The notes below the pieces were generated by a model that ran no database searches, was not told the origin of the DNA, and worked only from the letters and a program-made list of their open reading frames with translations. Shown in pieces: positions 24,028 to 30,599 of a stretch of 30,599 bases of DNA (the stretch's first letter is position 1; the number at the start of each line of letters is the position of its first letter). Origin of the DNA: Alphaproteobacteria bacterium (GTDB taxonomy: Bacteria; Pseudomonadota; Alphaproteobacteria; Rs-D84; CACZYB01); NCBI GenBank assembly GCA_016297965.1, contig JAEDDP010000009.1:1-30599 (forward strand), written 5' to 3'. The translations under genes and the position numbers were made by a program.

Positions 24028-24963
24028 ATGGAAAATAAATCATCAAAAAATATGCTTTCTCGTTCGGTAAACTTTTCGCTTTCCGGCGGGCTTCCCGCAT
24101 CGGTTAATGACGGTGGTATTTCTGCATATATAAATATGGTAAAAAATATACCACATCTTACCCCACAGGAGGAGTATGATTTGGCGGTAAAGGTTCAAAA
24201 AAATCACGATTTGGAGGCTGCGGAAAAGCTTATTAAATCAAACCTTTTTTTGGTTGTGGCTACTGCTTTTGAATATAAGGGGTACGGCCTTCCCATTTCT
24301 GATATTATATCTGAGGGTAATATTGGTTTGATGAAGGCGGTTAAAAAGTTTGATCCGGATAAGGGATTTAAGCTTTCAACCTATGCCCTTTGGTGGATAA
24401 GGGCTACAATCAATGAATTTGTTTTGTCATCGTGGAGTTTGGTTAAAATTGGAACTCAGGCAGCCCAGAAAAAATTATTTTTCAGCCTTAAAAAAATTAA
24501 GGCAAAGCTTGGCATTTATCACGATTCCGATTTGACCCCAACTGAGGTAAAAGATGTTGCAAACGAACTTGATGTAAGTGAAGATGATGTTGTTGAAATG
24601 AACCGTCGTGTTTCAAAGGACAGCTCGCTTAACAAGGTTATTTCTGATGACGACAGTAATACTACGGAAAGTCTTAATATGCTTGTTGCAGAAACTCCGA
24701 ATTCCGAAGAAATTACTGCCGATGATGAAATGCGCACTCTTCGTACGAAAATGTTGACCGAGGCAATGCAATCATTAAACCCACGCGAACAAGTTATTTT
24801 AACTCGCCGTCGTCTAACCGAAACACCGGCAACATTGGATGATTTGTCCGTTGAATTAAAGATAAGCAAGGAACGTGTTCGTCAAATTGAAAACAGGGCG
24901 CTTGAAAAGCTATCCCTTGCTCTTTTAAAGGAAAAAAATAAATATTTCGGTAATAATCAATAA
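24028..24963 (+). CDS. rpoH: Heat-shock sigma factor RpoH
   Basis: A 311-residue group 3 sigma-70-family factor directing heat-shock transcription. Regions 1.2 to 4.2 are visible: LTPQEEYDLAVK, SNLFLVVATAFEY (2.1), SEGNIGLMKAVKKFDPDKGFKLSTYALWWIRATI (2.2-2.4), and the 4.2 helix-turn-helix ATLDDLSVELKISKERVRQIENRALEKL. The RpoH box QKKLFFSLKK at 147-156 marks it as RpoH rather than RpoD. A weak ribosome-binding site and the AT-rich leader leave room for thermometer-like control, but I see no clear structure. It converges on the VirB11-like gene with only 4 bases between stop codons. Confidence 0.95.
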   Translation: MENKSSKNMLSRSVNFSLSGGLPASVNDGGISAYINMVKNIPHLTPQEEYDLAVKVQKNHDLEAAEKLIKSNLFLVVATAFEYKGYGLPISDIISEGNIGLMKAVKKFDPDKGFKLSTYALWWIRATINEFVLSSWSLVKIGTQAAQKKLFFSLKKIKAKLGIYHDSDLTPTEVKDVANELDVSEDDVVEMNRRVSKDSSLNKVISDDDSNTTESLNMLVAETPNSEEITADDEMRTLRTKMLTEAMQSLNPREQVILTRRRLTETPATLDDLSVELKISKERVRQIENRALEKLSLALLKEKNKYFGNNQ

Positions 24964-24967
24964 CGAC

Positions 24968-25933
24968 CTATACAATATCTGTTATTGCACGGATGTTTCC
25001 TTCACGTCCAATTTGCACCACATGAATTTTCTGTTTCATTTCCTGTAATGCCTGTTCCTGATTAAGGTTCGGAAAGGTGTGGATTATTCGGTCAATAAAG
25101 GCCTTGTATGCTGACTCTGGTGAATCCGCATGGATTGTGGCATAAAAATGCTTGTGTCCTGTATTCATAAGTTCCCATATTGCACCGGCATTTTCGGTTG
25201 AAATTTCACCACCCATAATTGCATCCGGTGTCATACGTACGACAAGGTCAATAACATCCTTATATGTAAACTGATTCGTTTGTTGTGTACGGGACAAAAG
25301 TAAATGTACGTGATTTTTTTGTGGAACAATAAGTTCACGGCTATCTTCAATAGTTATAACACGAAGATTTGGCGAAAGGATTTCCAATATATTATTTAAA
25401 AATGTTGTCTTTCCGGTGGACGTTGCACCACTGATAAGTAAGTGGTCGCCCCGTTTTATGTATTGCATAAGTTTTTCGTATGGGTCGGTTGGCTCGTCCA
25501 AACTTTGGGATTGAAGCTTTTGAAGGTTCTGTCCTTTTACCAAACCATAATCCGCAAAATTAAAATCCACGGTTTCCTTTTTGGTTCTTATTGCAATGGC
25601 AATTCCACCTTCTATATCATCATTATCATAAAGCACATTTTTACCGGTAATTCCCGAAAAACGCTCATCCCCAGGAAGGGTTGCATATACAACCGGTGTT
25701 CCCGATACCGGATCAAATGGCACCTCATACGAATTTGCAATAATATTCATTATGTCGGTAAGGTATTGTTTTGAAAGGTTTTTATCCTTTTCCATAACCC
25801 ACGGAATTTCACGCTTTCCACGAAGCCTAAGCCAAACTTCGCCCGCCTTATCCACGGCAACTTCCTCAATATTTGATTGAGAATACCAGTTTGATAAGTA
25901 TTTTAATGTAGAAAGTAAAACTTCGTTTGCCAT
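24968..25933 (-). CDS. VirB11-family type IV secretion ATPase, orphan
   Basis: A 321-residue hexameric secretion ATPase. The N-terminal domain (about 1-140) has IEEVAVDKAGEVWLR. The C-terminal RecA-like domain has Walker A GATSTGKT at 169-176, an Asp box TIEDSRELI at about 195-202, the Walker B-like DAIMGGEI and a His box GHKHFYATIHADS. These are the VirB11 subfamily marks rather than GspE or PilB, which are longer. AGAGGGG precedes the ATG, and a good promoter is upstream. No other virB gene is visible within the window, so its system is either elsewhere or lost. Confidence 0.92.
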   Translation of the reverse strand: MANEVLLSTLKYLSNWYSQSNIEEVAVDKAGEVWLRLRGKREIPWVMEKDKNLSKQYLTDIMNIIANSYEVPFDPVSGTPVVYATLPGDERFSGITGKNVLYDNDDIEGGIAIAIRTKKETVDFNFADYGLVKGQNLQKLQSQSLDEPTDPYEKLMQYIKRGDHLLISGATSTGKTTFLNNILEILSPNLRVITIEDSRELIVPQKNHVHLLLSRTQQTNQFTYKDVIDLVVRMTPDAIMGGEISTENAGAIWELMNTGHKHFYATIHADSPESAYKAFIDRIIHTFPNLNQEQALQEMKQKIHVVQIGREGNIRAITDIV

Positions 25934-25951
25934 AATCCCCTCTTGTCAATA

Positions 25952-25980
25952 TTTATACTATAATTTCACAAAATAAACAA
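25952..25980 (-). promoter_or_regulatory. Promoter for the VirB11-like gene
   Basis: On the minus strand, TTGTTT (25975-25980) and TATAAA (25952-25957) are separated by 17 bases, 18 bases before the start codon. Confidence 0.6.
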
Positions 25981-26054
25981 TAAAAATTATACATATATAT
26001 GTTTATGTTGTGCCTGTTAATTGTGAATAAATTTTCAAAAATATAATTTTATAC

Positions 26055-26083
26055 TTTCATAAAACCATTTTTTTTGCTATACT
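26055..26083 (+). promoter_or_regulatory. Possible promoter for the chorismate-mutase-like gene
   Basis: TATACT (26078-26083) is a good -10; TTTCAT (26055-26060), 17 bases upstream, is a weak -35. Its position makes the GTG at 26084 an unlikely start codon. Confidence 0.45.
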
Positions 26084-26101
26084 TTGGTGGAAGAGGAAAA
26101 A

Positions 26102-27001
26102 ATGATAGTTCGTAAAAAACAGTTAACAATCCAAGAAAAAAAAGAAATTCTTGATACACTTGATATTATTGATATTTCACTTTATGACCTTCTTGTAAAA
26201 AGGCGTGAACTTCAATCTGAACTTGAACAGGAAAAAAACTCCTCTGCCTATGATTTATTAACAAATCTTTCAACATCAATTCAAAAAATTACCGAACAAC
26301 GAAAATATGACCGTGATATTCTTTCCCTTACCGCTGGACTGTTGAATGCAAGTAATTTTAACACACACAATTTGGAAATTGGTATTCAATCACCAAAGGC
26401 GGGCGATACAAATCAACGTGGTGTCCTTTCGCATATAAAAAACTTTTTTCCATTTATTGATACCATAAAATATAAAACTTTTTCAAAACAAAAGGATGTC
26501 CTTGATGCTCTTTTGACCTATACAAATATGATTGGATGTATTCCGGCAACCAAAACATCACCAAAGGATGTATGGTGGATTTCAATGCTTTCACCCGACC
26601 GCGAAAATATAAAGATTATAAACAAGGTTCCATTTTCAAATACCGATGAAAACCGCGAATACCTTATTTCCAAAACAAATTCATTTTATGGTTTTGACCG
26701 AAGTGTTATTGTAATTGCCACATCTGAAACAATTACAAATAATTGGCTTAAAACTGCATTACATAAGGTTAATGTGCCTCTTTATAACATCATTGATTCA
26801 ACGGCAATTTTCAATGGTACAGTCCTTCATTTGATTGAGGTTTCCCATAAAATTGAATCCGCAAACGATGACATTTTCAAATTAAATGAAACATTGAACG
26901 GAATAAATATTCGTATGGCGGGATACCTTGGCGGATATTTTCTTCCCCTTGTGGATAAGGATAAAATTGTAAGTTTTAATCCAACATTCGGTGAAAAATA
27001 G
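26102..27001 (+). CDS. Chorismate-mutase-like N-terminal domain protein
   Basis: A 299-residue cytosolic protein. The N-terminal helix EILDTLDIIDISLYDLLVKRRELQSEL resembles helix 1 of AroQ-type chorismate mutases (xIDxIDxxLxxLLxxR). Conserved Arg-Arg and a following acidic-basic helix are seen, and a later segment ITEQRKYDRDIL may supply the third helix. The remaining 200 residues (from about 95) contain YTNMIGCIPATKTSPKDVWWISML and SNTDENREYLIS and match no enzyme I know. Alphaproteobacteria often carry such chorismate-mutase-domain proteins near aromatic and histidine biosynthesis genes, but none is adjacent here. GGAAGAGGAAAA precedes the ATG at 26102, chosen over an upstream GTG. Confidence 0.6.
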   Translation: MIVRKKQLTIQEKKEILDTLDIIDISLYDLLVKRRELQSELEQEKNSSAYDLLTNLSTSIQKITEQRKYDRDILSLTAGLLNASNFNTHNLEIGIQSPKAGDTNQRGVLSHIKNFFPFIDTIKYKTFSKQKDVLDALLTYTNMIGCIPATKTSPKDVWWISMLSPDRENIKIINKVPFSNTDENREYLISKTNSFYGFDRSVIVIATSETITNNWLKTALHKVNVPLYNIIDSTAIFNGTVLHLIEVSHKIESANDDIFKLNETLNGINIRMAGYLGGYFLPLVDKDKIVSFNPTFGEK

Positions 27002-27036
27002 CTTTATTTTATAAAAAAATATAGTATAAAGATTAT

Positions 27037-28149
27037 ATGAAAATAAAAAAATATAATATTCTTTACAGGTTTTTGGCACTCCACTTTTTAAAATCATTTG
27101 GATTGGTGTTTTTTTGTATTGCCGGTATTATATGCCTTTTTTCAATAATCAATAATGCAAAATCATTTGCCGGAAAATCATCAAATATTCCATTTACTGT
27201 TACAATGCAGTTTGCATTACAGGATGTCTTTATGACATTAAATACAACCTTACCATTATCGGTTTTACTTGCCGGTGTTCTTACCTTTTGGCGGTTATCA
27301 AGGACATCCGAACTTACCGTTATCCGTTCAATTGGGCTTTCCGTTTGGCAATTTATTGAACCTGTAATTATGGTATGTGTTGCGATTGGTTGTCTTAATA
27401 TGTTTGTATTCAGTCCAATTAGTTCCGCCCTACAAAAACGTGTTTCCAGATTAAGTTATAAGTATGAGCTAGGTCATTCCAACCCACTTTTGTTTTCACA
27501 ACAGGGTTTATGGTTAAAGGAAAAATCTGAATTTACCCAATCATTCATAAATGCCGAATATATTAAAAAAGAAGGGATGGGACTTAACGGTAAAAACATT
27601 GTTATTTTTGTAACCGATTTAAGTAATAATTTTATAAAAAGGATTGAAGCAGAAAGTGCAATTTTAAAGGATAAGGCATTGGAACTTTTTAATGTGAAAA
27701 TGATTGATCCACGACTTTATGTTGAAAACTTTTCACAATATTCATATCCGACAAGTTTGACTGTTGATAAGATTGAGGAAAACTCCTCGGCTCCGGAAAC
27801 ATTTTCATTTTGGGAATTGCCAGGCTTTATTTCATTTTTTGAAAATGCTGGTTTTTCGGCAAGAAAGCATCGTGCATATTTTTACACTTTACTTTTTATG
27901 CCTCTTGTCCTTTGTGCAATGCTTTTTATATCGGCAATATTTTCAATTTCACCAAAAAGAAACCAATCAAATTTGGCGATAAAGCTTTCTGGTGGTGTAT
28001 TGGTTGGATTCGGTGTATTCTTCCTTGACCAGGTGATTATTGCAATGGGTGCATCCGGACGAATACCTTTATTTATTTCGGCGATAAGTATTCCTGTTAT
28101 TGCAATACTTTTTTGTATAACCGTACTTCTTTATCATGAGGATGGATAG
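27037..28149 (+). CDS. LptF/LptG-family LPS export permease
   Basis: A 370-residue inner-membrane protein of the YjgP/YjgQ family (PF03739), the transmembrane half of the LptB2FG ABC exporter that extracts LPS from the inner membrane. Helices are near residues 18-38, 65-90 and 105-125, followed by a periplasmic beta-jellyroll (about 130-265) and three C-terminal helices (about 290-365). The cytosolic loop FWRLSRTSELTVIRSIGLS after helix 2 is the LptB-contact coupling helix signature. LptG is likelier than LptF by length, but I do not assign it. The next gene's ATG directly follows the stop codon. Confidence 0.88.
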   Translation: MKIKKYNILYRFLALHFLKSFGLVFFCIAGIICLFSIINNAKSFAGKSSNIPFTVTMQFALQDVFMTLNTTLPLSVLLAGVLTFWRLSRTSELTVIRSIGLSVWQFIEPVIMVCVAIGCLNMFVFSPISSALQKRVSRLSYKYELGHSNPLLFSQQGLWLKEKSEFTQSFINAEYIKKEGMGLNGKNIVIFVTDLSNNFIKRIEAESAILKDKALELFNVKMIDPRLYVENFSQYSYPTSLTVDKIEENSSAPETFSFWELPGFISFFENAGFSARKHRAYFYTLLFMPLVLCAMLFISAIFSISPKRNQSNLAIKLSGGVLVGFGVFFLDQVIIAMGASGRIPLFISAISIPVIAILFCITVLLYHEDG

Positions 28150-28992
28150 ATGTTTTTAAAGGGGGGACAAACATTTTTATTTATTCTTTTATTTGCATTT
28201 ATGGGTGGTTCCGTAATTGCATCTGATTTTTATAATTCCGAGATTCAGGTGAATTATACCGTTGCGCCTTCCCAATCAGAATTAAGCGGTACCTTGGATA
28301 AAAAGGGTTATACAAATACAAAATATGTTGGTGGTTATCATTCAATTTTGCAACAACTTGCCACCGATACAAACATAAAATTCAACTATCTTCCATACGA
28401 CAGTTATAATTCCGCCATACAAAACACAATGATTTATTCTAATGAGGCAAACCCAGAAATTATGCTTGGTGCCACTTTTGATGAAGATAAGTTGAAATAT
28501 TTGGACTATATTTCATATCCTATTTATACGGATTTTACTGTGATTGTTGTAAACAACAACTTTATTCCATTAAGTTTCAGGGCAACCAAGGGCGATATTT
28601 CGGAAACGATAAACCGACTTTCCGCATCAAACGATATTGTGGCGGTAAAGGGTTATAACCTTGACGCCCTTAATTTCGTTCATCATTCAGAAGAAAATAC
28701 TACATCAAAGGCGATGGAAAAGGTCTTTCTTAAAGGTTCGGTCTTGGTCGCACCTTACACCCTTGTGTCCGACTATTTACAAAATAATCGTGGTATGGGA
28801 GGACTTAAAAGTTTGCGAATTTTCAAATATCCAAAAAATCTTGTTAATTACTTTTTGGTAGTAAATAAACGCTCCAATCTTTATAAACAAAAATATGATG
28901 AAAACACATTCATCATTGAAAAGTTGACCGAAAATTTACGTAATTATTTGCAAAATTTGGAAAATAAAGATTCGCAACCATCAAAACAATAA
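28150..28992 (+). CDS. Periplasmic solute-binding-like protein
   Basis: A 280-residue protein with a signal peptide (about residues 1-24, ending VIASDF). The body resembles family 3 extracellular solute-binding proteins: SILQQLATDTNIKFNYLPYDSYNSAIQ, then the PEIMLGATFDEDKLKYLDYISYPIYTDFTVIVVNNN type segment seen where the closed form binds amino acids, then VAVKGYNLDAL and VLVAPYTLVSDYLQ. No ABC permease or ATPase is beside it. It is translationally coupled to the preceding LptF/LptG-family gene, so a role in envelope maintenance or sensing is possible but unproven. Confidence 0.65.
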   Translation: MFLKGGQTFLFILLFAFMGGSVIASDFYNSEIQVNYTVAPSQSELSGTLDKKGYTNTKYVGGYHSILQQLATDTNIKFNYLPYDSYNSAIQNTMIYSNEANPEIMLGATFDEDKLKYLDYISYPIYTDFTVIVVNNNFIPLSFRATKGDISETINRLSASNDIVAVKGYNLDALNFVHHSEENTTSKAMEKVFLKGSVLVAPYTLVSDYLQNNRGMGGLKSLRIFKYPKNLVNYFLVVNKRSNLYKQKYDENTFIIEKLTENLRNYLQNLENKDSQPSKQ

Positions 28993-28997
28993 CTTTC

Positions 28998-29026
28998 TTG
29001 CATAAAAAATTTTTATATTATAATAT
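28998..29026 (+). promoter_or_regulatory. Promoter for the acidic secreted protein
   Basis: TTGCAT (28998-29003) is followed by TATAAT at 29019-29024 (15-base spacer) or TAATAT at 29021-29026 (17). Transcription would start near 29031, downstream of the first in-frame ATG at 28998. Confidence 0.6.
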
Positions 29027-29048
29027 AAGTTCATTAGGAGTAAGGATT

Positions 29049-29879
29049 TTGTTAAAGTTCAAATTACTTTCGTTGTTTTTATGTCTTTCTTTTGCATTTA
29101 CAACACCCGTATATGCACAGGAGTTTGTTGATATGGATGAAGATGGCGAAGTCGTTGATGAGGTAAGCGATTCTGATGAAACTTTGGATGATGTTGCCCC
29201 TGATGGAGAAGAGGAAGAATACGAAGATTATGTTGAAGAGAGCGAAGAAGAGGTAGTTTCCTTAACTCTTAACGAACGCGTGAATTACTTTGACATTGCT
29301 GGGGTAAGTTTAGGTATGGAATACGATGCCGTACGAAAAAAGTTAAAGGAGCATAAATATAAACTTACCAATATTGAATACAACATTCCTGAATATTTCC
29401 GTTTCAATTATGATGACATCTGTCGGCAAAGGAATATACTTATCCCCGAAAATTTAAAGGCATGTATAAAGGGTTTGGCACGAAAGGATAAAATGGAATA
29501 TATTTCAAAGGTAAGTTTTAAGAAAAACGATACCAATGAAGATATAAGTGTCTTTTTCACCAGTCCGATTACCGAAAACAAGGTTTGGAAAATTGAATAT
29601 TCCAACGATGTAAATAAAAAGTATGGTGATGCAAAAAATTTCCAATATCAAAGGGAGGAACGCCGTCGCGCTTTTTGGTATTATGTCCTTTCAAAATATG
29701 GTGAACCTAATGTAAAACCTAATATGTGGGTTTTGGATACTGCGGATAAATACAGTGCAAAACTTACCGCTGGGTTTGGAAGTTTGGTTTTGGAAAATCA
29801 AAAACAATATGCCTTTGATATTCTTGAATCCACCAAACAGGCACGTCGTGATTTTAAATATACCGACTACTCTTTCTAA
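29049..29879 (+). CDS. Acidic secreted protein of unknown function, TTG start
   Basis: A 276-residue protein. I start it at the TTG at 29049 because AGGAGTAAGGA lies just upstream, the promoter would begin transcription after the earlier ATG, and this start gives a perfect signal peptide (LKFKLLSLFLCLSFAFTTPVYAQ). After cleavage comes a roughly 45-residue Asp/Glu-rich segment (DMDEDGEVVDEVSDSDETLDD and EEEEYEDYVEESEEE), then a folded part with GVSLGMEYDAVRKKL, like the opening of SmpA/BamE-type or DUF-type periplasmic domains, and two cysteines (DDICRQ and KACIKG) that may form a disulfide. I recognise no family for the whole protein. Confidence 0.75.
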   Translation: MLKFKLLSLFLCLSFAFTTPVYAQEFVDMDEDGEVVDEVSDSDETLDDVAPDGEEEEYEDYVEESEEEVVSLTLNERVNYFDIAGVSLGMEYDAVRKKLKEHKYKLTNIEYNIPEYFRFNYDDICRQRNILIPENLKACIKGLARKDKMEYISKVSFKKNDTNEDISVFFTSPITENKVWKIEYSNDVNKKYGDAKNFQYQREERRRAFWYYVLSKYGEPNVKPNMWVLDTADKYSAKLTAGFGSLVLENQKQYAFDILESTKQARRDFKYTDYSF

Positions 29880-29886
29880 AAAATAC

Positions 29887-29915
29887 TTTACAAAAAAGAT
29901 AAATTAAATTATAGT
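29887..29915 (+). promoter_or_regulatory. Promoter for a small RNA candidate
   Basis: TTTACA (29887-29892) and TATAGT (29910-29915) are separated by 17 bases, directly upstream of a non-coding transcript candidate. Confidence 0.65.
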
Positions 29916-29920
29916 AAAAA

Positions 29921-30028
29921 CAGGTGTGATGAATAGTCATACTTAGTGCCGGAGACGGTACGGGACCTTGACAAGTCTTTAAGAACGAACGGTGTTTAGA
30001 ATAGCATCGTAAGTTGCTATTTTTTTTA
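29921..30028 (+). ncRNA. Candidate structured small RNA with its own terminator
   Basis: From the predicted start near 29921 the RNA would contain a hairpin GTGTGA...TCATAC, a hairpin TGCCG-GAGA-CGGTA (29947-29960), a bulged GACCTT/AAGTC stem, a CTTTAAG turn and finally an intrinsic terminator (ATAGCA...TGCTAT followed by eight T, 30001-30028). It is about 105 nt and lacks the conserved core of SRP RNA, RNase P RNA, tmRNA or 6S RNA as far as I can judge. There is no open frame beyond five codons. It might be a trans-acting sRNA or a leader that attenuates what follows. Confidence 0.55.
30001..30028 (+). terminator. Intrinsic terminator of the small RNA candidate
   Basis: ATAGCA and TGCTAT pair across an 8-base loop and are followed by a run of eight T. 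Confidence 0.8.
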
Positions 30029-30061
30029 TACCTAAATGGCTGAAAAATGGCAACGAATCAT

Positions 30062-30404
30062 TCCTCAACTTTGCGGTTGGGGAGCCACAGTTATAAAACA
30101 GGAATACATTCTTGTATTCCGAAGGCTGTGGGATCATCTGTTCGTTTTGTGATTTGTCAACTCTCCCGACCTAATTCCGGAAAGATATATATAAACAAGG
30201 AAAAAACTACCACACCTTTGTCCGTGGGTTCTTACGGACCGTTTTCTCTCTTGTTTAGTTTGAAGGAAATGGAGCCAGTAAATATGGTTTCGTTTCCTTC
30301 CTCATCGGGGAGGCATTTTAAAGATTTTCAAACTCCCCGACCATTTATGGGGAAAGTTTTCGTGGCGCTTTCCCCTCCCATAAAAAAAGTGTGAGCCACG
30401 AAAG
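30062..30404. repeat. Non-coding run of strong hairpins with a possible pseudoknot
   Basis: This 340-base stretch has no convincing gene. Perfect or near-perfect inverted repeats follow one another: CCTCAAC/GTTGGGG; CCACAG/CTGTGG enclosing GGAATACA/TGTATTCC (30101-30120); GTCCGT/ACGGAC; GAAGGAAA/TTTCCTTC (30262-30269 with 30293-30300); TCGGGGAG/CTCCCCGA (30305-30312 with 30333-30340); GGGGAAAG/CTTTCCCC (30349-30356 with 30368-30375); and TTTCGTGGC/GCCACGAAA (30358-30366 with 30395-30403). The left arm of the last lies in the loop of the one before, which would form an H-type pseudoknot. It may be a structured RNA or a cluster of palindromic interspersed repeats. Confidence 0.6.
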
Positions 30405-30423
30405 AAAAAATTTGACCCATCTT

Positions 30424-30501
30424 GTCATCCTGAACTTGTTTCAGGATACGTTGGAGGGACCGAGAGTAAAGTAAAAGATTTCGAACTAAATTCGGAATGA
30501 C
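30424..30501. repeat. MITE-like palindromic interspersed repeat
   Basis: A 78-base imperfect inverted repeat whose ends both read GTCAT inward. The left arm contains the smaller palindrome CCTGAACTTGTTTCAGG and the right arm a diverged counterpart; about two thirds of arm positions pair, with most mismatches being transitions. A GTCATCCTGAACTTGTTTCA-type sequence is familiar as a widespread dispersed repeat in alphaproteobacterial genomes. It lies 67 bases before the start of the next gene. Confidence 0.65.
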
Positions 30502-30567
30502 GCGGGAAGATGAAAGTTAAAAATTACAAAAACTTTCAAATAACAAAAACGAAAGGAGAGAGGAAAA

Positions 30568-30599
30568 ATGAAAAATAAATTACTAATTTTTGGACTGGT
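30568..30599 (+). CDS. Start of an unknown gene, cut by the window edge
   Basis: An ATG at 30568 follows a strong AAAGGAGAGAGG ribosome-binding site. Only MKNKLLIFGL is visible, which looks like the start of a signal peptide. Nothing more can be said. Confidence 0.6.
   Translation, partial: MKNKLLIFGL

Noticed and set aside
26018..26028. An additional TGTGAATAA DnaA-like box upstream of the chorismate-mutase-like gene
   Set aside because: It is a single copy without neighbours; a 9-mer of this composition is expected by chance in AT-rich DNA.
30047..30394. A 115-codon open frame on the plus strand
   Set aside because: It is Ser/Pro-rich with no ribosome-binding site and codon use unlike its neighbours. 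It lies entirely over the hairpin series and has no recognisable family, so it is most likely an open frame by chance.
29921..30404. tmRNA, SRP RNA or RNase P RNA as identity of the non-coding region
   Set aside because: I found no TTCGAAT T-arm with CCA end or tag frame, no GGAAGGAAGC-like SRP loop, and no conserved RNase P core, so none of these can be supported.

Overview
The window is about 30.6 kb of very AT-rich, gene-dense bacterial chromosome. Gene content and order point to an alphaproteobacterium: an rsmG-parA-parB cluster with a perfect parS site, secB divergent from a Tim44-domain gene, frr-uppS-cdsA, infA near the short editing-domain-less prolyl-tRNA synthetase, and an RpoH-type heat-shock sigma factor. 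The low GC suggests a host-associated or gut lineage, but that is inference. tRNA-His keeps a genome-encoded G-1 opposite C73, unlike the alphaproteobacterial orders known to have lost it. Nearly everything is a conserved housekeeping gene under readable sigma70-type promoters (several with exact 17-base spacers) and intrinsic terminators.

Layout. 1-1.4 kb: partial acyl-ACP thioesterase, an HNH nuclease with two HNH-associated repeats, tRNA-Gln and a DUF1653 protein, all minus. 1.4-4.3 kb: a cluster of DnaA-box-like 9-mers, parB, parA, AT-only tandem nonamers, parS and rsmG; this looks like a chromosome origin/partition region. 4.3-12.7 kb: a membrane-anchored TPR protein, uvrD/pcrA helicase, plsC and secB, a Tim44-domain protein with a tiny membrane protein, then frr-uppS-cdsA. 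12.7-16.6 kb: an LpoA-like lipoprotein divergent from rsmI, an unknown secreted protein, smpB and tRNA-His. 16.6-18.8 kb: an unfamiliar two-gene unit, an ExeA-like AAA ATPase with a C-terminal membrane segment plus a protein with a Cys-centred SHCHG motif. 18.9-24.9 kb: infA, a small Cys-rich protein, proS, a J-domain protein, xerD, a ferredoxin-NADP reductase, greA with a terminator-like leader, a short LptM-like lipoprotein and rpoH. 25-29.9 kb: an orphan VirB11-family ATPase, a chorismate-mutase-like protein, an LptF/LptG-family permease, a solute-binding-like protein and an acidic secreted protein with a TTG start.

29.9-30.57 kb holds no convincing protein gene. It contains a self-contained ~105-nt small-RNA candidate (promoter plus terminator), a dense series of perfect hairpins including a possible H-type pseudoknot, and a palindromic MITE-like repeat. 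A new signal-peptide-like gene starts at the right edge. This region and the 16.6-18.8 kb pair are the least explained parts of the window.
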